This document shows, one piece after another, positions 43,176 through 56,100 of a DNA stretch of 64,000 nt (position 1 is the stretch's first letter; each line of letters opens with the position of its first letter). Under the pieces are notes generated by a model. That model was not told the DNA's origin, made no database searches, and saw only the letters and a program-made list of their open reading frames with translations. A program made the position numbers and the translations under genes. The DNA is taken from contig CM043962.1 in NCBI GenBank assembly GCA_014529385.2, positions 35,617,598 to 35,681,597 of the forward strand. The letters are read 5' to 3'. Source of the stretch: Adiantum capillus-veneris. Lineage: Eukaryota; Streptophyta; Polypodiopsida; Polypodiales; Pteridaceae.

Positions 43176-44520
43176 ACCAAACATAAAATATTGTATGTAT
43201 TTGGTATGTAAGGTACGCACTCCTGTATGAATTGAGGTTTAAGGTACGTAAAAATACGCACTATTGATAAATAACCCTTTTATAAATTTTATAAAAAAAA
43301 GGAATTTCACAAGAGAAGCCTACAAATATGTACACTATCACTCTATATAGCTAAATGGAAATCCCTACTTGCATTAAACATCAATCAAGTCACAAGTGAC
43401 CTACCATGGTCCATGATACGAACATGGGACACAATACCAATTTCAGTGATAGCATGACAGACTATTTAAATGTATAATGATCTGAGTTTTCACTGTTCAG
43501 TATTCAGTACCATAAACTGTAAGAGACAATGTACATCATACATGAGTGAAGATCCAAAGATTGACTAATGACAATCAAAATACTGTAAATAGAAAACTCA
43601 ACACCACAATCATCTCGGCATGAGAAGTTCATATCAATCATGACCAATGTCTAATGCCAACTACAAAAGCTTGCTTCATATGTGACTTGGCGTCTCTCTG
43701 GTGATCATGGCCGGAGGCCACAAATTCATACATGAGTGAAGATCCAAAGATTGACTAATGACAATCAAAATACTGTAAATAGAAAACTCAACACCACAAT
43801 CATCTCGGCATGAGAAGTTCATACCAATGTCTAATGCCAACTACAAAAGCTTGCTTCATATGTGACTTGGCGTCTCTCTGGTGATCATGGCCGGAGGCCA
43901 CAAACGGAGCACAGACAATGCCGTCCAAACTGCCCATGTGGTACAAACTAATTTACCAACACTATAAATAGAGGCCATTGCCATGAGCCAAAGCATCCAA
44001 TTTTGTGATATCCAATCCTTGCTATTTGTACACCCTATTAACTTAAGTTATCTATGTCGTCATTTAAGCTTTACCTTGAGAGCGCATGGATGAACAAGGC
44101 CATCACATTGTATCAAGTTGGTAATCCAAACAAAAAAAACTCTTGATTGTTTAATTTGCAACGTTTATCTACTTTTATTTACTACAAGATCCTACTTTGC
44201 AATTATTTTATCTTACATAATAGACAGGGCAGTCTGATTACAACTACCCTTGTGGCATAGTAGACGGTCCAACTTGTAGGCTCACATTAGTGACTAGCCC
44301 TAGGTAGAGAGCAGAAATGCAAGGAAGTAAAAGAAAGTAATAGAGATAGAGTGACAGAACCTCTGTACACAAGGGTTTTATTTTGTTGTTTGATCCCCGA
44401 TACACACAAAGTTGGATACCATTGAACATTGTTTTGTCAATAGGTCATGACTTCTGCATACGTTTGCATTTCGCTCATACCATATGAGTTGGTATCGTAT
44501 CAGTGTATCAACTAACAAGA
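43176..44520. other. No recognised gene; contains a tandem duplication
   Basis: AT-rich DNA without a supportable reading frame. The only structure I see is the 190-bp duplication at 43537-43904. Confidence 0.5.
43537..43904. repeat. Tandem duplication, period 190 bp
   Basis: CATACATGAGTGAAGATCC starts at 43537 and again at 43727; both copies end GGCCGGAGGCCACAAA. The second copy lacks 11 bases inside the ATCAATCATGACCAATG block. Otherwise the copies look identical, so the duplication is recent. Confidence 0.92.
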
Positions 44521-44630
44521 ATCCATGAACTTGAAGACACCATTTGCAACGGATGGAAACAAGCTGCCTTGTAAAATGAGTCGATTATGCAAGCGTAGTA
44601 TGTGTGACTACAACTACGATTATCACTTCA

Positions 44631-44633
<3 letters not shown>

Positions 44634-44722
<89 letters not shown>
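44634..44722. repeat. Compound CA/GA microsatellite
   Basis: About 22 CA units followed by about 20 GA units. The reading frames over it are artefacts of the repeat. Confidence 0.95.
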
Positions 44723-44724
<2 letters not shown>

Positions 44725-44940
44725 GACCGGAGGGGCAGATGCAGCAGGTGTCTTGGGAGGAGAGGCGATGGAGGAAAGGGGAGGCGGCACGTGCGCGTCA
44801 GCGGCAGGGAGAAGGGGAGGGGGAGGATCTTTAGTGGCGGGGGCTCTTGCATCCGAGCTCGTTGCCATGTTTTTGCTCTACAGTTGACAGTTAAAACTCA
44901 TTCTCTTCTTGGTTGAGTAAAGGTCGCTTTTTTTTTTTTT

Positions 44941-45590
44941 TTGGGGGGGGGGGGGGGGGGGGCAAAACTCACAATTGTAAGTGATTGTATTAGAATGTCA
45001 TACAGAAAATTACAACCTTCAAGCTCGTGCTGAGCCTTGAGGATCCTGAATTACATCATATTTAAGCTAACCCAATGTCCCGGGTTGCTCTAAGCGAGTC
45101 ATCCAAGTTGTGACCTTTACCTATCACATATATGAGCTCCTCACTTTCTTGTACAAACACTGAGAAACTAGCCACAAAAAGGTCGTTATCAAAGACGCGG
45201 CAGTTCCTGGCCTTCTAGATATTGTGGAACAAGCAAAATCTTACAATTTGAGTACAAACAAGAAGGGCAGGACTTTGAAACTGTCTCCCCCCTAGACACA
45301 AATCATTCTTGAAGAAGCCTATCTTCCACGTTTTTTGTATCCACTTGCACACCTTCCCTGCCATTACTCTAATAGTCGGACAGACCAAGAACAGGTGTGT
45401 GAAATCTTCGCTAGCTCCTTGGCACCCTGAGCACCTATCGGATCCAATGACCCGTGCTTGAATCTTGACGCCCGTTGGTTGAGTAAAGGTCCTAAAAAAT
45501 GGACAGTGAGATTGCACGATTGTGAGGGGTTCAGCTAAGAGTTGATGATAAGACTTAAGGATTAATTTGTACGACATTTGTAACATTTCT
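44941..45590 (-). mobile_element. LINE L4, 3' fragment of a different LINE subfamily
   Basis: The - strand encodes a reverse-transcriptase zinc-binding segment: RVIGSDRCSGCQGASEDFTH, LFLVCPTIRVMAGKVCKWI, then a stop and KARNCRVFDNDLF (45586 down to about 45150). This is the C-terminal end of LINE ORF2. The 3' UTR then runs to 44941, ending GTTTTGCC(C)n followed by an A run (+ strand: T run 44930-44940, G run 44941-44962). The copy is 5' truncated, as is usual for LINEs. Confidence 0.7.
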
Positions 45591-45800
45591 CGTTACAAAA
45601 CATGATATACTAGACCGTGAGATAGGACACACAGAATTGGGTTTAGAAATCGGACACAAGCGAATGGGTTCATCTAAGAGCTGATGATAAGACTTAAGGA
45701 TCCATATATACAGCATTTGCAACATTTCTCATTACAAAACATGATGCACTAGACTATGAGATAGGACACATGGAATATGGTTTAGAAATCCAGCACAAGC
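45527..45800. repeat. Tandem duplication, period about 139 bp
   Basis: GGGTTCAGCTAAGAGTTGATG starts at 45527 and GGGTTCATCTAAGAGCTGATG at 45666; both run through AAGACTTAAGGAT, CATTTCTC and GAGATAGGACACA. The copies have diverged by several substitutions, so it is older than the 43537 duplication. Confidence 0.85.
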
Positions 45801-47216
45801 AAATAGGATAGACCCACATCAGTAAAACCATCCCTTCATTGGCGCTTCTTTGTTCTTGAAGAGAGGCCCGATCAACTATATAATTGGTCCAAAGACCTAT
45901 CTCACTATCCAGGCCTTTATCGTAGGGGCAAGTTGCACCCATGCTGGTTGAAGACGGTGGTTGCATGTTTGCATTTTGTTTGTTACAAGATATATTACTT
46001 CCCTTGATCCTTTCACAAACCAATAGAAAATAAACAGAGGGCTTTACCAAGGAGTTGACACACATATTGTGTTGTTAATTGATGACCGTTAAGGATTACA
46101 ACAGAGATGCATCAATGTGTCGTGGATCTGAATGATAAGAAAACCAACTTCTTGACATTCACTCAAGTAGCTCATTCAATGTAGCACTTGCATTGCACAT
46201 GCAGCTTGCCATCTACACCATTGAAGTTGTATACAACAATAATGCTTCATTTGCATATACCACATATTAAGAATATCAATACCAAGCTCTTCTCATGATG
46301 TTCCAAAAAAATCTTAACCTCTTAAAAGAAATCAATAGTGAAGAGCATCACTAGTCCTGATGAAGGGACTCAAAAGGAACAACACACCTACAAAATCAAA
46401 ATTTAAACTCACAAAGGCCTTACATGCATGAGGCCCTACCTTTAAAGCTGAAGGTAAGGACCATATGAGATATTGAGAGATAAACATGACAAATTGCTTA
46501 CACTTGCACGCCCATGACCATCATTAACGAACAAATATCTTCATGATTTAATAATGGGTGTCACTAAGTCTCAATTAATGCCAATTCACTAAGGGTTGTC
46601 ATATGGTAACACATGAGTGCAAGGGAGGGGGTTTTACAGAGGTACTAAAGGTTCACTTCACAAACAATGGTCACGTATATAGGGGTTAAAAGGGGCCATT
46701 TCATGCACACAAGTGACGGCCCCTGATATTATTACTGAATCATCGGGGTTGTAAATAAGCACACACACAAGTTCCCATGTAAGTTCCACCACCTAGAAGC
46801 AAAGTTATCCATGCTTGAAAATATGGTCCCAAGTATGTAAACTAGTTGGTGGTGGTGGTCACAAACAAGATTTGCACCTACACACAACTTACACTTTACC
46901 ATTTGAGAATCTTCAGTCATTTCTCTTAAAGGTTAACCAGCCTAATGCACTCTTAATTAAAGATAAAAACCCACACACGTGATCTCTCAAAGTGAATGCT
47001 CTTTGTAGGGTATCATTGAGCTTATCCGTGTAAGGTATCGTTGAGCTTATCCGTGCAATTTGAACAAGATTCATTTAGGTTTGGTATCATTAATGCGTAC
47101 ATCAATGCATGATAGGATATGGGGGTGATAAAATCCATACTTTTGTGCAGTTTGTGTGGGTGTGAAGATCAGAAAATGAAGCTCCAAGTTGTCTCCATTG
47201 CAAGGTACTTGATAGA
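45801..47216. other. No recognised gene
   Basis: AT-rich DNA with short frames only. A small direct repeat (GAGCTTATCCGTG) occurs at about 47017 and 47044. I see no element ends. Confidence 0.5.
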
Positions 47217-47538
47217 CACAAATAAACATGTTGCATACATGCAATTGATAGGCACAAATCAACATATTACATACACGACCTAGCATGCAATAGGCTACAA
47301 CATACTTGCTCTCATGTTCAATAATTTGAGGAGTGTTTGCAAAGGGAAATTCTTTGCAACATACACTTTATAGGCATACATACACTTTATAGGCACAAAT
47401 AAACATGTTGCATACATGCAATTGATAGGCACAAATCAACATATTACATACACGACCTAGCATGCAATAGGCTACAACATACTTGCTCTCATGTTCAATA
47501 ATTTGAGGAGTGTTTGCAAAGGGAAATTCTTTGCAACG
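47217..47538. repeat. Tandem duplication, period 177 bp
   Basis: CACAAATAAACATGTTGC starts at 47217 and 47394; both copies run through ACGACCTAGCATGCAATAGG to GGGAAATTCTTTGCAAC. Between them lies a smaller repeat ATACACTTTATAGGC. The two long copies look almost identical. Confidence 0.92.
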
Positions 47539-47948
47539 TCCATTCAAACCCATGAAAATTGGAGAGGAGAATCTAACAATAACATTGGATGAGTGGAAAA
47601 AGTAAAGTTTTGGAAAAAGAGTGTGAGCATGGAACGTTGGGCAATGGGATGGCTTTAGTAATGACAAACAAGAAGAGAAAGTGAATGGTGGTGGTGGTGG
47701 TGGTCATGGTGAGAATCATGGCAATGATGAATGTGTTTAAAAAAACCAAAATGATTATGTTAACCATACATTTGCATCATGTCACGTGCCGCTTCTAAAA
47801 ACCATTCCTCCATTAGTATCTTGTTAGGATGGAACGAAGGAAGCACCATTTTGGCTTGAGATTTTGCTCCTATTACAAAGGAGGTTCTCGCCATAGTTTT
47901 TTGCATTCTAATTTCTCACCATACTGCTCAAGTCTCACAGATATGACA

Positions 47949-49080
47949 TCTTCTTTTGATAAGAAAATTTACAATACTAGAAAGTTCAGTGGTATGATTT
48001 TTTTAATGTAAAAAGAGAAAATCCAGGATGTGTCAAACCAAAAGGGCCAATTAGAGCCACTCTTTGAGTGCCCAGAGGGTGATGGCTACATGGTTGCAAA
48101 GAGAAAAATTGTTGATAATAAATCTAGGTCCACAATGTGCCTACACATCACAAAGTCTGTGTACCTCACTATAGTGGGTGAAGCTACTATTAGAGCCTTA
48201 TGGGACAAGCTATGCATTACATATGAGAGAAAAGGCGTAAGTAACAAGGTGTACTTGATGAACAAGCTCTTTGCGCTTCGTATGAAAGAAGGTGACATGG
48301 TTTTTTAGCACTTCAATGTGTTCAATGCACTTTTTTGTCAATTGACGTCACAAGGACTTGATTTTGACAATGCAATATGGTATGTTGTAGTTTCCCCTCG
48401 AATCAGTGAAGAGACAAACGGGAAGTCCATGGAGCTTGTGATGTTGCAGTTTCCAGTCAACCTAGTGAAGAGACATGCAAGACGTCCATGGATCCTGCAA
48501 AGCAAGGTGATGCATATATTGTAAGCGACAAAGGTCGAAGAGGTTGCACTCATTATCGTACCAAATGCAAAGGTTGTGGGAATTCTTTGAAAAAATGCAA
48601 AGATTCCTTGTGCACCATTGAGTGCTATCATTGGCACAAGAAAGGACATTTAAAGAAAGATTGTTGTGCATGGCAAAGAGATAAGAAAAAGTCTCAAAAT
48701 AGCAAGAAGTCTGACAATGACGACAAAGAAAAAGCTAAGATTAAGGATCTCAATGTGCTAAAGTCTCTCAAGATTACAGATGTACCTAAGGTCCAAAGTT
48801 CCTCATATATTTTAGTTTTCACCAAAATAATAGCCCAAATGCTCTTATTGCACAAAATGCTAGCTTTGATCACAGATTATGGAGCCAATTTCCATGTGGC
48901 ACCTCATAGAGGATGGTTCTCTATGTATGAAAACTCATGGTGGTAAAGTGAAGCTCGGTGGTGCCTATGAGCTTGAGATACATAGTGTTAGAGGCATGTA
49001 ACATTTAATGCACTAGTCACCTATGTGTAGCAGAGATTGATAACATAGTGAGCATTTCATTAAGAACAAGTCCTAATGAG
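47949..49080 (+). pseudogene. Ty1/copia gag-protease remnant F1
   Basis: The gag domain: QKGQLEPLFECPEGD, LWDKLCITYERKGVSNKVYLMNKLF, LRMKEGDMVF, then a TAG at 48306 where Gln is expected, and HFNVFNALFCQLTSQGLDFDN. A knuckle-like segment CYHWHKKGHLKKDC near 48626 has Trp for the second Cys. A copia protease start ITDYGANFHVAPHRGWFSMYE follows near 48870, with Tyr in place of the Ser/Thr after the catalytic Asp. Frames change at about 48480 and after 48945. No integrase or RT follows and I find no LTR for it, so this is a truncated old copy. Confidence 0.78.
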
Positions 49081-49228
49081 CATAGAGAGAGTACTTAATT
49101 TGAGAAAGCAACATAACAATTTACACCTAGCTAATTTGGCATTGACAATCCTTGAAAAGAGAGAGAAATATTGTTAAGTATGGAGCTTGATTTACCCCTT
49201 GTAATTTTTTGTATTAAAAACGCACATT

Positions 49229-49883
49229 TGTAAGGCCCCCATTATGAGGAGAAGCCATCATGCATGAAGAAAAATCACTCGTCAAAAACCAAAATTTTCA
49301 CGGTCACTCTCGAGCGAAGCTCGAGACTGGCTTCGTCGGAATATTATGGCCGGATGGTGGTCGAAAGCGATCGAAAAACGGCCGGTCGTTTGGCCGATTG
49401 GCCAGTTGGCTGATGGGCGGTGGGCCGGTGGTCGATTTCAAAGATGGACTTATCTTCTCAAGGGCGGCCACACATGGACGGATTGGAGGGTCTGATTTGG
49501 ACTTGTCAACGCAAGGGTGGCTACACACACCTGCCTCTCATGAGTGAGGGCATCCCTTTTGGCCTATAAAAGGAGGCCTCTTCTACACACAAAAACGGAT
49601 TGTGAATCACTGTGGTGCATTGTGAAGTTGATGTGAGGTGGTGAGAGTGAAACAAGCTGGGAGCTCCAAAAGGGTATAATCACTTTGTAATCTACTTCTT
49701 GTTTTGAAGTACTAAAGCCATTGAGTGGCTGCTTTTCCATGGACGTAGCCCACATTGGGTGAACCACGTATATCGTGTGTACTCTCTCTCTCTCTACTTT
49801 ATAATCTCTTGTGTGTGAAAATTATCTCTCTTCATTAAGTAATCTACTCAATTATCTACTTAGCTACGTCATATTTCCTAACA
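49229..49883 (+). repeat. 5' LTR of copia element F2
   Basis: It begins TGTAAGGCCCCC and ends TTTCCTAACA, two bases before the primer site; 655 bp. A TATA box TATAAAAG is at 49565-49572. No 3' partner is in the window, so the left edge is judged from the TG start only. Confidence 0.7.
49565..49572 (+). promoter_or_regulatory. TATA box in the F2 LTR
   Basis: TATAAAAG in the context GGCCTATAAAAGGAGG, about 315 bases before the primer site, as expected for the U3 promoter of a copia LTR. Confidence 0.7.
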
Positions 49884-49885
49884 AC

Positions 49886-49897
49886 TGGTATCAGAGC
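49886..49897 (+). promoter_or_regulatory. F2 primer binding site
   Basis: TGGTATCAGAGC, initiator tRNA-Met type. Confidence 0.9.
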
Positions 49898-49956
49898 AAG
49901 GTTTTCTCATAGCTAAAGTATCTCAAGGAAAGGATTCCTTGAATTGAGTGGGAGTA

Positions 49957-51140
49957 ATGGCGGAGGAAGGGAAACTCAAGATCGAGAAGTTCAACGACAA
50001 AACTACCAACATTGGAAGATGCAGATTGAAGACTATCACTACCAGAAGGACCTCTATTTACCACTAGGCGGTCTCGTAAATAAGCCCTTAACGATGGTAG
50101 ATGAAGCATGGATTGTCCTTAACCGAAAGGCACTGGGAACAATCCGGTTAAGCTTGGCGCCAACGGTGGCCTTTATTGTTTTGGAGATGAAGACCACGGA
50201 GGACTTGATGAAGTCACTTGACGGCCTCTATGAGAAATCATCGGCATCCAATAAGGTATTTCTCATGAAGCGCTTGTTCAATCTAAAGATGGAAAAGAAT
50301 GGTTCAGTTGCAGAACACCTAAATGACTTTAACACCAATGTAAGTCAACTTCGATCAGTGAAAATCAATTTCGATGATGAAGTGCGAGCTCTCCTACTAC
50401 TATCATCTCTACCAGATAGTTGGGACAGCCTTGTGATGGATGTAAGTAATTCTATCTGTAGCACAAATATTCTTAAGTTTGGTGATGTGGTGGGTGTTCT
50501 CCTAAGCGAGGAAATGTGAAGGAGAAGCTCAAGTGAATCATCAAGTGTTGCATTGTCAGTGGAAACAAGAGGAAGGCCTTAGGAGAGGTTCAAAAATCAA
50601 AAGGGTCGTGATCACTCAAGGCGGAGCAAGTCACAGTTCTTGAATGTTGGAACTGCGGCAAGAAGGGCCACATCAAGAAGGATTGCTAGTCCAAGAAGAA
50701 GAAGGAGTCAGAGTCTCAAGACAACAAGCCAACATCGGAGTCCAATGTGGCAGGTACAGTAGAGCAAGATGCTCTAATTCTCTCATTAGACAATGTGTCT
50801 AATTCCTGGATAGTAGATTCTGGGGCTTCATTCCATGCGACACCACACAAGCAACATTTCCAAGATTACACCAAAGATAATTTTGGGTATGTATACTTGG
50901 GAGATGATAAAGCTTGTGAAATTGTCGGCAAAGGTACAGTTTGTGTCAAAACTGCTAACGGAAATGAATGAAAGCTTAAAGATGCTAGGCATGTTCCTTC
51001 TCTTTGCAAAAACTTGATCTCTACAGGACAATTGGACGATGAAGGTCACAACATTGCATTCGGAAACAAATGGCGGAAGATCTCAAAGGGATCCTTAGTG
51101 GTTGCCAAGGGAGAAAAGGTCGGTACACTTTACTTGTGAA
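49957..51140 (+). pseudogene. Ty1/copia F2 gag-protease and pre-integrase start, broken
   Basis: The start is the ATG at 49957 (MAEEGKLKIEKFN); a frameshift near 50000 leads into NYQHWKMQIEDYHYQKDLY and a long open gag domain to 50519 with SNKVFLMKRLFNLKM and LLLLSSLPDSWDSLV. In a third frame come a perfect CCHC knuckle CWNCGKKGHIKKDC (50645-50686), the protease start SWIVDSGASFHATPHKQHF (50805-50870) and the pre-integrase motif VPSLCKNLISTGQLDDEGH (about 50990-51045). The reading ends near KGEKVGTLYL at 51140; integrase, RT and 3' LTR are missing. It is less decayed than F1. Confidence 0.88.
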
Positions 51141-51303
51141 AACTAAACCAAACGTCCGTCTGACCTATTGGAATATGGTAACGACTTTGCTTTTTACTTT
51201 AGAACCTTACAATAGTGTAAATCAAGCATCTTAAATCAAAATTTGACAAAACGGAGATTAGAATCTATTTTTAAAATAGACCCAAAATTTGGGGATCTTA
51301 CAC

Positions 51304-51775
<472 letters not shown>

Positions 51776-51963
51776 CAAACAAGACACCAACAACTTGCAA
51801 TTTTTGAGAAATGTGTTATAATATTTAATAAAAAAGTCAATTGGTGTGTCTATGGTATGTTGCTGAAGCTTCTTAGTCCCAATACTTACCTATTATTGCA
51901 TGTATTATGTTTTTGTTAGGATTAGGATCTCATAGAATGAAGAGGCAAAGGGTCGATCCATAA

Positions 51964-52890
51964 ATTGTCTTTGGTGAACAGGAAGCAGAAGGGAGACCAC
52001 CTCAGTTGCCAAGAGGCTCCTTAAAGAGAGATGTGGACTTTGCAGAGACCAAAGATATATTTCTTGGAGAGACTAGCACCAAAAAGAGAGACATTGATCT
52101 TTCTTCTGCCTATAAGCCAACTACAAAATGTAAGGAGGAAGGGGTAGATGGTGTTGAAGATCCTGTATGTGTGGATGAAAGGCTGTTTGATTTTGCAGTA
52201 TCTGCACGAGCTGCTAAAATGTTCGACAAGGTCTCTTATATCTTTAATGCCCCATTCATTCTTGATGACCTTATAGCTTAGCACAGTGGTTTCCTCAAGT
52301 CTGAAAGATACAAGTTTGAGCTTGAGGTCCAAAGGGATAGGGTGGTCCTTGTTGACATGGTGGTGGTGCACTTAAAAGATTGTGATTCCACAAGATAGTC
52401 ATACAAGAAGTACCATCATCTGCCTATCATTTGTAGACACTCATGGTGTCCTATGCACGAACGAGATTGCAAGCTAATCAAAGAATCCTTTGGGTTCCTT
52501 CTATCTTTATTTGCTAGTCTCTTGAAGGGTCCTTCAAAGGTAATGGAGGAAGAGGATCTACCACCCGATGAACAGGATGATGAGGACATGGAGTCCAATG
52601 AGGTGTCGAAGATTGAGGATGATATTAATCTTGAGGTGGAGGCTAAAGAGGTGGAACGAAGCAAAATACTCTCAGTTAAAACATTTGAAATCAAACTACC
52701 TTTAGATGTGTCTGGCTTTAATGAGAAGCAAGCCACATTGATGCTACTTGGACTGCCAGAGTTCAAATTTGGTGATCGATCATACATTTTCCTCCATGAC
52801 ATTCAAAGTATATTTTCTTTAAGGGAGGACTTTGCACTTACCACAATCTCCAAATTTCAAGAGGAGAGGAGTGGATTTGTATCTAAGTGA
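51964..52890 (+). pseudogene. Unidentified broken ORF, acidic middle part
   Basis: One frame runs from 51964 to a TGA at 52888-52890 with only two stops, TAG at 52279-52281 and TAG near 52396. It reads RGSLKRDVDFAETKDIFLG, LFDFAVSARAAKMFDKVSY, then RYKFELEVQRDRVVLVDMVV, PMHERDCKLIKESFGFLLSL, an acidic block EEEDLPPDEQDDEDMESNE, and TLMLLGLPEFKFGDRSYIF. There is no clear ATG at the start, no knuckle and no element motif. I do not recognise it. It may be a decayed host gene exon or the middle of an unknown element. A further open stretch in another frame (52832-53086) may continue it. Confidence 0.4.
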
Positions 52891-53143
52891 CAGCAGTGGA
52901 GGACGAGGCGATGTAAACCTCAATTACCCACTAGAGTGTCTCAAACTCTGCTTTGATGAGACAAAAAAGTATAGAGAGACATTCTCAGATGAGGCTACCT
53001 TCCAAGCTATCAGAAATAATCTCAAGCCATCAAGCAGTAATCAAGAAGTAGAGGATTGGTTACGTGTCCCGCACAAGGGTCCATGAGGTCAGTGGACCTA
53101 TGGAAGGATGACTTATATATGCAAGATGAGAGCTTCATGGTAG

Positions 53144-53144
<1 letters not shown>

Positions 53145-53178
<34 letters not shown>
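53145..53178. repeat. Poly(C) run
   Basis: Over 30 consecutive C, following ATGGTAGGT. Long C or G runs recur in this window (13183, 22059, 33655, 41453, 44941). Confidence 0.95.
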
Positions 53179-53179
<1 letters not shown>

Positions 53180-53181
<2 letters not shown>

Positions 53182-56100
53182 AAATCTCACTGTCACTATC
53201 TTTCTCTAACTCATCCTTTTGTGTACAATCATGGATTACTGAAAAGGATGACTTCCTTCATCGTCGGACAAGAGAGTATTGTGGAAGGGATGCAACACTA
53301 TAAAAATACCTTGCTAGAATTTTTGAGGCACCCATACTAGTCTTTCACAATGGAGTGTCCCAAAAAGGGAAGTACTGCAACGTTCGTCCTCAAGATTCTC
53401 TCACACTTACTAGGTGGACCAATGCTAGCACAAATTGCAAACAAAGTTATCCTCATCGACAAAGTTTTTGCAACATAATGTTTTGGATATTGTCCGGTGG
53501 TCGTGCAGCTTATTATTACACATATGCAGTAATGGAACTCACTTTAGGTAAACAAAACTCATATGAACTCTTGGATTATGGAAAACATTTAATTATTCCA
53601 ATACAAGGGTAATGTGAAAAAAGATATCCACTATTTGTCATCAAGTTGAGAGACTTGTGACTTGTACAGGATCTATTAAATCATTAGACATCTCTTGTAG
53701 ATGTTGTGATCTAAAATAAAATTCTCTTGATCCACATATGGTTAACATATGCATTGTCTCTCTCCACTTGCTCTAGCCTTCACGAGCACTGGAGTTGTTG
53801 AATGCCTCTACTCATTTCCTTTTCTTTTGTTGCAAATGCCTAATTGCTTTTGCTATTGCCGAGCAGTCCAATACATGTTTTTGTTGCAACCGGTGAAGGA
53901 TTCTGTGATAAAACCACTGAAACAAATTTTTTTAATTGTCTGCCTTATCTTGAGAGCCACCATGTTGTGTATGTCTGAAATATGCATTCCTGTCCATGTA
54001 ATGAGATTTTCCCAAGCCTTGGGTGTTCCATATGCCTGGGTTTCCATACTATTGAATGAAGTATGGTAAGTGATTGAAAATGATGTGCTACAAATAAAAC
54101 AAGTTGTAAAGAATTTTAAACATCCTTTTAGTCCTTTTCATTTAAAAGGATGTTTTAACAATACCATGTAATGAGTAATCTGAGTTTCATTCAATGCTGC
54201 CCTAAATGCTTTCTTTAGTAGCTGAAGGTTCTCCTTAAAATTTTTAAGATCATTTGTGTCCACTTATCTTTGTCACACATTTGAAAATAGCACATCGATG
54301 GAATGCCACAGTTCACCCTTGGCATTGCGAGTTGTGGGCTCTTGGTCCTTCACTATCATATGCAGATTTTTAAATTGCTGAAACTCAATTTTGATGACAT
54401 AGGTGGACTGATATATCCTTCTACGCTTGGTTAGCTTCTTATCTTTTTCGCTTGTTGGTTTAGATAAAAAATGGCATGCCTTGACCCCACCAATAGATGG
54501 TTTTCAAGGCACATCTTTATCATTGGTTAACCTTTTCTCATCCCACTAGATTTTCACATTGCTCCCCATGGAGACCCATCTTTGACAAAACTAGTTCAAG
54601 TGCCTCTACCACGCCCTTCTTCTCTTTTGAGTTCTTGAGTTTCCAAGCAAACCCAATGTACAGATACACCAACTTTTCCACAATTCTACAAAGAGCATGC
54701 ATTGTACACATGTATGAGAGCTTGTGAGGAGGTAGCAATAATTCAGTCCATGAAGTGTGGTGTTTGGTGGGGAATACTTAAAATGCAACTATAGAAGACT
54801 CTCTCTCACCCTCTCATGTATGCATAGAACTCTCAAAATAAGACAAAGGTGAAAACATCCAAGATTTTATCATATCTAATCAAGGGTAGGATGAAAGGAT
54901 TTATTGATGCATTTATAGCGGCTAATCTTTGTCTTCCAAACAAACCCCAAATTGTTCTTTGAAACTGTAATTTTGTACTCACAAAGATGTATATATTTTG
55001 CCTAGCAATTGGAATGAATTGTGTATATAAGTCTTCATGGTTCGTAATCAATCAAGACTCACCCTCTAGAGAAAAATAAATATGTGCACATCAAATGAGT
55101 TATAATAATCTAAGAGAATAATGGAGAGTGGAGAGAGAAGAATTTCTTGTGATGACTTCTTTGTTGGAAGTGAAATTTTTGACTTAAACACACATTTACC
55201 CTAAGAGAATGTACATTATGAAATTTGGTATCATGTGGGTTATTCATTTAAGATAATATAAGCATATAGAAAAGGATCTGGTTATGGTCGATAGCTAGAG
55301 ATAGAGGTAGAGGCTTATGTAGAGATAGATAGGTGATTATGGACCAAGATACTTGGAGAGATAGATTAGCAAAGAATTTAAGGGAGAGAGAGATAGATTT
55401 GGTTAGAGAAGGAGATAAAGTTAGAGATGTAGGTTGAATTAAATAAATCAACAGGACACCAACAAAACCTCAAAGTAAAACACATCTTACTTGACAAACC
55501 CTTAAGGAGTTATTCGTCATTTGGATGGAGAGAGAAGAAGAGGGAAGACTTCAAGCCTTGATTGATACATCAAGTTCACGTCCTACTTTGATTAGATTTA
55601 ATCTTCTGGAGATTGCTTACAAGATTTTCTAGCCCTCCTCAAGGAGCAAGCTTAGGCTTAGACTTATGTTTATAGCTAAGTATAGTTAGGCATTAATCCT
55701 CTCACTCCCTAATGAATGGTTTTCAAGGAAGAAAAGGTTCCCTTTTATATGTGAAGGGAACCCCCAATGGTTACACAAGAAGGAGAGGAGCCTGTGTGAA
55801 TAGGAACTTACAAAGTTTGAAATGGGTCGTCCCTGCATGATGTGGACAGATTGGGGTCCACCATTTTGAGCATATCTCCTAAACCATTTTGAGCATATTT
55901 CCCAAACCGTAGCTCCAAATAGAAAAATAAAAGTAGAGACAAAAATTCAGCTCATAATGTACGACCCCAATTGTATATACTTTTTCAATTTGGATTGAAA
56001 TCACGTGTAAAAAAATATTCAAAATAGGGTATCTTTTTGGCAGTAAAAGTCTTCTTGTGGTCCCCTTAGCTTAGACTTCCATTTGATTCCAATGGACACC

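Noticed and set aside
44525-44887. ORFs over CA/GA repeats, with a Pro/Ala-rich antisense frame
   Set aside because: The frames exist because dinucleotide repeats contain no stops; no domain outside the repeat.
53355-53612. 85-residue ORF
   Set aside because: No recognisable motif, no preserved neighbour, length expected by chance.
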